Shown here piece after piece: positions 59,660-64,000 of a DNA stretch of 64,000 nt. The position numbers were made by a program, and so were the translations under genes. The DNA comes from Actinacidiphila glaucinigra (GTDB taxonomy: Bacteria; Actinomycetota; Actinomycetes; Streptomycetales; Streptomycetaceae): contig NZ_FZOF01000006.1 in NCBI RefSeq assembly GCF_900188405.1, positions 1-64,000 of the forward strand. The letters run 5' to 3'. Within the stretch, counting starts at the first letter, position 1. The number at the start of each line of letters is the position of its first letter. Below the pieces are notes generated by a model. It was given only the letters and a program-made list of their open reading frames with translations. It made no database searches and was not told the DNA's origin.

Positions 59660-59695
59660 AGAAGGGCCCGGAAGCCATGGCTTCCGGGCCCTTCT
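59660..59695 (-). terminator. Terminator after initiator tRNA copy 1
   Basis: A 36-base perfect palindrome centred on CATG (arms AGAAGGGCCCGGAAGC and its complement) begins six bases beyond the 3' end of the tRNA gene. It is followed by TTCTC-type sequence on the minus strand and can end transcription from either side. Confidence 0.8.
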
Positions 59696-59701
59696 CTTCA
59701 G

Positions 59702-59775
59702 TAGCGGGGACAGGATTTGAACCTGCGACCTCTGGGTTATGAGCCCAGCGAGCTACCGAGCTGCTCCACCCCGCG
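59702..59775 (-). tRNA. Initiator tRNA-fMet (anticodon CAT), copy 1
   Basis: The 74-base gene reads CGCGGGGTGGAGCAGCTCGG at its 5' end and has anticodon CAT in the loop CTCATAA. Two initiator marks are present: an unpaired first base of the acceptor stem (C1 against T72) and the three G-C pairs GGG/CCC next to the anticodon loop. The CCA end is not encoded. An identical copy lies at 61,889. Confidence 0.95.
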
Positions 59776-59826
59776 TCGTTGTGCCCTTAGATTAACCTCC
59801 CCGGGCTGAGCAGCGCAAATCGCTTC

Positions 59827-61680
59827 TCACGCGGAGAGCTCGTGCTCCAGGGCGTCGGTCAGCCGGGCCGCCCGCTCGGCCACCTCGGCGGGGCCGCACT
59901 CGATGGCGCGGGCGCACCACGCCTTGGCGTCCGCGAGCTGTCCGTGCCGCGCGGCCAGCAGTGCCAGCCGCAGCGCGGCGCGTCCGTGCCCCGCGTCGGC
60001 GGCACGGGTCCACCACAGGGCCGCCTCCGGCTCCGCGCCCTCGCGGGCGAGGAGCAGCCCGAGGTTGAAGGCCCCGTTGCGGCTGCCGCCCTCGGCGGCC
60101 TCGCGGTACCAGTGGGCGGCGTCGACGACGTCCCCGCGCTTGGCGGCGCACATGCCGAGCCGCACCTGGGCGCGGCGGTGCCCCTGGCCGGCGGCGCGGG
60201 CGTACCACTCCTCGGCCTCGGCGGCGGCCTCCTGCGTGTCCTGGGCGTCCAGCAGCGCCCCCAGCCGGAACGCGCCCTCCGGGCTGCCGCCGCCCGCGGC
60301 GCAGCGCAGGTGGCGCTCGGCGCCGTGCGCGTCGCCCTCCTTCTGCAGGGCGATGGCCACCTGGAGCGCGGCCTCGCCGTGCCCGCTGGCCGCGGCGCGC
60401 TCGTACCAGCGCCGCGCGGTGGCGTCGTCGCCCCGTCCGGCGTACAGGATGCCGAGGTTGAAGGCGGCGTCCACGCTGCCCGCCTCGGCGGCCTTGGAGA
60501 ACCACGGCTCGGCACCCGCGGCGTCGCCGCGCTGCAGCAGCAGCACGGCGAGCGCGTTCGCGGCCTCGCGGTGCCCGGTGTAGGCGGCCTTGCGGTACCA
60601 CTGCTCGGCCTGGGTGGTGCGGCCCTGGCCGGCGCAGAGCAGCCCGAGGTTGAAGGCGCCGTTGACGTCCCCCGCATCCAGTGCCGCCCGGTACCAGCGC
60701 TCGGCGGTCTGGGTCTCGCCCTCCCGGGCGTGGAGTGCGCCCAGGGCGTTGGCCGCGTTGCCGTCGCCCGCGTTGGCGGCGCGCCGCCACCAGGTGGCGG
60801 CGCCGTCGACGTCGCCGGCGTCGCGCAGCAGGAAGCCGAGCGCGCAGGCGGCGCGCGGCTCCCCGTCGCGGGCGGCGGTCAGGTACCAGCGCTTGGCCTC
60901 CTCGAACTCGCCGCGCTCCTCCAGGAGCGTGCCGAGACGCAGGGCGGCCCTGCGGTGCCGGCGGGCGGCGGCCTGCCGGTACCACTGCTCGGCCTCGCGC
61001 TCCTCGCCGCGCTCGGCGCAGATGCGGGCGAGCCGGTAGGCGGCCTCGCGGTGGCCGTGCTCGGCGGCGGCGTGGAACCAGCGCTCGGCGCCGACGTCGC
61101 GCCGGTGGTCCAGGAGGTCGGCCAGCGCGTACGCGCCCAGGGTGTGCCCGGACTCGGCGGCCTGGCGCAGCCAGTACTCCGCCCCGGGTTCGTCGCCGCG
61201 CTCGCGGAAGTGCCGACCGAGCGCGTGCGCGGCCGCGGCGGAACCGGCGACCGCGGCGATCCGCCACCATGCGGCGGCCTCTTCGGCGTAACCGCGCTGG
61301 TGCAGCAGCAGGCCCAGGTTGTTGGCGGCGGGACGGTCCCCTCCGGCGGCGGCGCCGCGCAGATGGGGCTCGGCGCCCTCCAGGTCGCCGCGGCGCAGCA
61401 GCATGGTGCCCAGCACGCTCATGGCCCCGATGTCGCCGTGCTCGGCGGCCCGCCGGTGGCGCGCCTCGAGTTCGGCCTCCTCGCGGGCCTCCAGGGTCTC
61501 CTCGTCGGGGAGTTCGGACTCGATGAGGCGCTCATCGTCGAGGCCGCCCACCCGCGGGCCGGGCAGCAGGTCGGCGACGGCAGGCACGAGTGCGGCCCCG
61601 GCCGCGGGCACGGTCGTCCGCCCCGCGGACCCGGTATCCCGGATCTGACGAGTGTTCAGCAGCCTTGCACCATCCCCCAT
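59827..61680 (-). CDS. Sel1/TPR-repeat protein
   Basis: The 617-residue protein begins MGDGARLLNTRQIRDTGSAG. After about 75 residues it consists of some fourteen Sel1-like repeats of about 36 residues with the pattern A-x-x-LG-x-LL-x-x-RG-x-x-x-x-A-x-x-WY-x-x-AA-x-x-G, for example GAFNLGLLCAGQGRTTQAEQ and WYRKAAYTGHREAANALAVL. Such solenoids bind partner proteins. No signal peptide or membrane segment is seen. ATG 61,689 three codons upstream is an equally possible start. It is flanked by two identical initiator tRNA genes on the same strand. Confidence 0.85.
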   Translation of the reverse strand: MGDGARLLNTRQIRDTGSAGRTTVPAAGAALVPAVADLLPGPRVGGLDDERLIESELPDEETLEAREEAELEARHRRAAEHGDIGAMSVLGTMLLRRGDLEGAEPHLRGAAAGGDRPAANNLGLLLHQRGYAEEAAAWWRIAAVAGSAAAAHALGRHFRERGDEPGAEYWLRQAAESGHTLGAYALADLLDHRRDVGAERWFHAAAEHGHREAAYRLARICAERGEEREAEQWYRQAAARRHRRAALRLGTLLEERGEFEEAKRWYLTAARDGEPRAACALGFLLRDAGDVDGAATWWRRAANAGDGNAANALGALHAREGETQTAERWYRAALDAGDVNGAFNLGLLCAGQGRTTQAEQWYRKAAYTGHREAANALAVLLLQRGDAAGAEPWFSKAAEAGSVDAAFNLGILYAGRGDDATARRWYERAAASGHGEAALQVAIALQKEGDAHGAERHLRCAAGGGSPEGAFRLGALLDAQDTQEAAAEAEEWYARAAGQGHRRAQVRLGMCAAKRGDVVDAAHWYREAAEGGSRNGAFNLGLLLAREGAEPEAALWWTRAADAGHGRAALRLALLAARHGQLADAKAWCARAIECGPAEVAERAARLTDALEHELSA

Positions 61681-61849
61681 GAGGTCCATCGTCGCATCAC
61701 CCGTACCCGCAGTACACCTGGTATGCGGCAAACCTGCAGGTTCTGCCGGTCCCAGTCGGTCACTTCGTAGGTCACTACAGCGTTTTGTCGACTTCCCGAC
61801 AGGATGCCAGCCGAAACCTCTGCGGAAGGAGTTCCCCCCAACAAGTGAA

Positions 61850-61879
61850 AGGGCCCGGAGTCTATTGACTCCGGGCCCT
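61850..61879 (-). terminator. Terminator after initiator tRNA copy 2
   Basis: AGGGCCCGGAGTC pairs with GACTCCGGGCCCT over the loop TATT; on the minus strand this lies ten bases beyond the tRNA 3' end. Arms share the GGGCCCGGA core with the hairpin after copy 1. Confidence 0.78.
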
Positions 61880-61888
61880 CTCCAACAG

Positions 61889-61962
61889 TAGCGGGGACAG
61901 GATTTGAACCTGCGACCTCTGGGTTATGAGCCCAGCGAGCTACCGAGCTGCTCCACCCCGCG
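61889..61962 (-). tRNA. Initiator tRNA-fMet (anticodon CAT), copy 2
   Basis: The 74 bases are identical to the copy at 59,702, including the C1-T72 mismatch and the GGG/CCC pairs that mark initiator tRNAs. It has its own terminator downstream. Confidence 0.95.
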
Positions 61963-62001
61963 TCGGTGCACCAACAGTACCACGACGCGGGATGGGTCTC
62001 T

Positions 62002-64000
62002 TCAGCCCGTCTTCTCCGCCTGCTGCTCGGCGTCCTTCGCGCGCTTCAGCGCGTCGGCGAGATCCTTCTGCGCCTGGCCGTACGCGCCCCAGTCGCCGTC
62101 CTTGAGGGCCTTCTGACCCGCGTCGTACGCCTGCTGGGCGTCCTCCAGGGCCTGGGCGACCGTCGGGTTGCCCGCGGCCGGCGGCTCGGTGCCCCCGCCG
62201 CCACCGGTCTCCGGTGGCGTCACGGGCTCGCCGCCGTCCGAACCGAAGACGGCGTCGAGCGCCTGCCCGAGCGTGTCCTCGAACTCGGTCTGGCCGCCGT
62301 AGCTCACCAGCACCTTCTTCAGCAGCGGGTAATTGGTGCCCGCGCCGCGGACGTAGACCGGCTCCACGTAGAGCAGCCCGCCGTCGAGGGGCACGGTCAG
62401 CAGGTTGCCGTACTCGACCTCCGAGTCGCCGCCCTTGAGCAGCCTGATCTTCTCCGCCACATTGGGGTCGGAGTTGAACTGGCTCTGCACCTGCTGCGGG
62501 CCGGACACCGTGGTGTTCGACGGCAGCTTCAGCACCCTGATCGCGCCGTACTCCGGACTCTTCGCGTCCGCGTCGACGGCCATGAAGGCGCTGAGGTTCT
62601 CGCGCTTGTTCGGCGTGAACGTCGTGGTGAGCGAGAACGCCTGGTCGTTCTGGCCGGGCATCTTCAGGCTCAGGTAGTACGGCGGCACCGACTTCCCGGT
62701 CCTGGCGGCAGGGTCGTTGGGCACCGCCCACACCTCGCTGCCGCTGTAGAAGGTCGACGCCTTGGTGACGTGGTAGCGCGTCAGCAGCTCCCGCTGCACC
62801 TTGAACAGGTCCTGCGGGTAGCGCAGATGCGCCATCAGCGCGTCGCCGATCGCCGTCTTGGGCTGGACGGTGTCCGGGAAGGCCTTCATCCAGGTCTTCA
62901 GCACCGGGTCCTTCGTGTCCCACTGGTAGAGCGTGACCTTGCCGCTGTACGCGTCGACGGTCGCCTTCACCGAGTTGCGGATGTAGTTGACCTGGTTCTG
63001 CTGCGCCAGCACGGCGCGCTGCCCGTCGGTCAGCGAGTCCGCGGTGGTGTCGCCCAGCGTCGTGCGCGACGAGTACGGGTAGCCGTTGCTCGTCGTGTAC
63101 GCGTCGACGATCCACACGATCCGGCCGTCCACGACCGCCGGGTAGGAGTCGCCGTCGATCGTCAGCCAGGGCGCGACCGCCTCGACCCGCTCCTTGGGCA
63201 TGCGGTTGTACAGGATCTGCGAGTCGTCGCCGACGGCGCCCGAGTAGAAGATCTGCGGCTCGCCGAACGACACCGCGTAGGCGAGCCGGGTCACCGGGTT
63301 CTTCAGGCCGACACCGCTCTTGGCGGTGTACGTGTACGGCTTCTCACCGTTGTCGTCGGTGTAGTCGATCTCCGGGGTGGACTTGTCCCCGACGATGGAC
63401 CACTGCTTGGTCTGCTCGCCGTAGTAGATCCGCTGCTGGTACGTCCCGAGGTCGCCCTTGGTCGGCAGGTTGTACTCGGTGAAGTCCGGCTCGCCGCTGG
63501 CCGTCGTGGTGGTGCCCTTGGCCGCCACCATGCCGTAGCCGTGCGTGTACTTGAAGTGGTCGTTGATCCAGCTGTGCTGCGGGATGCCCTCCAGGTTCAG
63601 CTCCCGCAGGCCCACCACGGTGTCCTGCTCCTTGCCGTCGATCGTGTAGCGGTCGACGTCGAGCGTGGACGGGAAGGCGTAGTAGCCGCGCACCTTCTGC
63701 AGCTGCTGGTAGGTCGGCGAGACCACGTTCGGGTCGAGCAGGCGGATGGACGCCGCCGTGTCGGCGTCGCTGCGCAGCTTCTCCTTGGCGTCGCCGCTCG
63801 TGCCCGTGTAGTCCGTCACATCGGCGTGGTCGATGCCGTACGCCTCACGCGTGGCGTCGATGTTCTTCTGGATGTACGGCTGCTCCTTGGCGGCCTCGTT
63901 GGGCTGCACCTGGAACTTCTGCACGATCGCCGGGTACAGGCCGCCGATCAGGATCGCCGAGAGCACCATCAGGCCGAAGCCGATCAGCGGCAGCGACCAG
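62002..64000 (-). CDS. UPF0182-family membrane protein, C-terminal part
   Basis: The gene enters from the right edge; about 666 codons are visible and the N-terminal membrane part (usually about seven helices in a protein of nearly 1000 residues) is mostly missing. At the edge [20 protein letters not shown] is the end of the last helix. The large outer domain then follows, with [40 protein letters not shown] and [20 protein letters not shown], all typical of UPF0182. It ends with a glycine/proline linker and a charged coiled-coil-like tail ([20 protein letters not shown]). Function unknown. Confidence 0.9.
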   Translation of the reverse strand, partial: WSLPLIGFGLMVLSAILIGGLYPAIVQKFQVQPNEAAKEQPYIQKNIDATREAYGIDHADVTDYTGTSGDAKEKLRSDADTAASIRLLDPNVVSPTYQQLQKVRGYYAFPSTLDVDRYTIDGKEQDTVVGLRELNLEGIPQHSWINDHFKYTHGYGMVAAKGTTTTASGEPDFTEYNLPTKGDLGTYQQRIYYGEQTKQWSIVGDKSTPEIDYTDDNGEKPYTYTAKSGVGLKNPVTRLAYAVSFGEPQIFYSGAVGDDSQILYNRMPKERVEAVAPWLTIDGDSYPAVVDGRIVWIVDAYTTSNGYPYSSRTTLGDTTADSLTDGQRAVLAQQNQVNYIRNSVKATVDAYSGKVTLYQWDTKDPVLKTWMKAFPDTVQPKTAIGDALMAHLRYPQDLFKVQRELLTRYHVTKASTFYSGSEVWAVPNDPAARTGKSVPPYYLSLKMPGQNDQAFSLTTTFTPNKRENLSAFMAVDADAKSPEYGAIRVLKLPSNTTVSGPQQVQSQFNSDPNVAEKIRLLKGGDSEVEYGNLLTVPLDGGLLYVEPVYVRGAGTNYPLLKKVLVSYGGQTEFEDTLGQALDAVFGSDGGEPVTPPETGGGGGTEPPAAGNPTVAQALEDAQQAYDAGQKALKDGDWGAYGQAQKDLADALKRAKDAEQQAEKTG

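Noticed and set aside
59842..61770. A 642-residue plus-strand frame opposite the Sel1/TPR gene
   Set aside because: It mirrors the repeat structure of the minus-strand gene and has no independent family features.
1..64000. Prophage, integrative element or insertion sequence in the window
   Set aside because: No integrase, transposase, phage structural gene or flanking direct repeat was seen; both tRNA genes are intact with no adjacent integrase.

Overview
The window is chromosomal DNA of a Streptomyces or close relative. Evidence is the very high GC content with GC-rich third codon positions, frequent GTG and TTG starts, many ATGA/GTGA stop-start overlaps, and family markers such as WblE, SigR-RsrA, SigH, DasR-DasABC and SpoIIE-type phosphatases. 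No insertion sequence, prophage, plasmid or CRISPR array was seen.

Left part (1 to about 9,060) holds loosely linked genes: a truncated HTH regulator, a small hypothetical protein, a polysialyltransferase-family protein, a DGPF/YCII protein with an ECF42-like sigma factor, a DUF2933 membrane protein, a histidine phosphatase and a 907-residue membrane sensor with PAS, GAF, SpoIIE phosphatase and anti-sigma-like ATPase domains.

The most striking region is 9,083-19,440. It is a compact 11-gene set whose content and order match the actinobacterial KstR2 regulon for breakdown of steroid rings C and D (the HIP pathway): two acyl-CoA dehydrogenase subunits, IpdF-like SDR, KstR2-like TetR, FadA6-like thiolase, two more SDRs, EchA20, IpdA, IpdB and IpdC. 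The genes form four transcription units around two divergent promoter regions. Each region carries one copy of an 18-bp imperfect palindrome (11,226 and 16,020) resembling the mycobacterial KstR2 site. FadD3 and the ring A/B genes are not in the window.

From about 19,800 to the right end the order looks like conserved Streptomyces core: GT-C-like membrane protein, PLP deaminase, GNAT, anti-sigma factor with SigH, DGK-family kinase, WblE, a PdtaS-like histidine kinase, a SIS phosphosugar enzyme, the chitobiose uptake locus dasD-dasC-dasB-dasA with dasR divergent, a DUF3311/SSS symporter pair, a GlxA-type regulator, nrdAB behind tandem NrdR-box-like sites and a cobalamin riboswitch, a toxin-antitoxin-like pair, peptide deformylase, two adjacent HD-domain membrane proteins, sigR-rsrA with a SigR-type promoter, an SRAP protein, an M50 peptidase, aroA, rsgA, an SMR protein, hisN, a CBS protein, a katA/catR divergent pair, two identical initiator tRNA genes flanking a Sel1/TPR gene, and a UPF0182 protein cut by the window end.

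Regulation can be read at several points: DasR-like sites at dasA plus one strong site upstream of the PdtaS-like kinase, a SigR promoter for sigR itself, NrdR-like boxes plus a B12 riboswitch for nrdAB, a promoter flanked by direct repeats at katA, and strong hairpins between most convergent gene pairs. Gene starts were chosen from ribosome-binding sites, overlaps and family lengths; no database search was run, and statements on orthologues in other species are from general knowledge.
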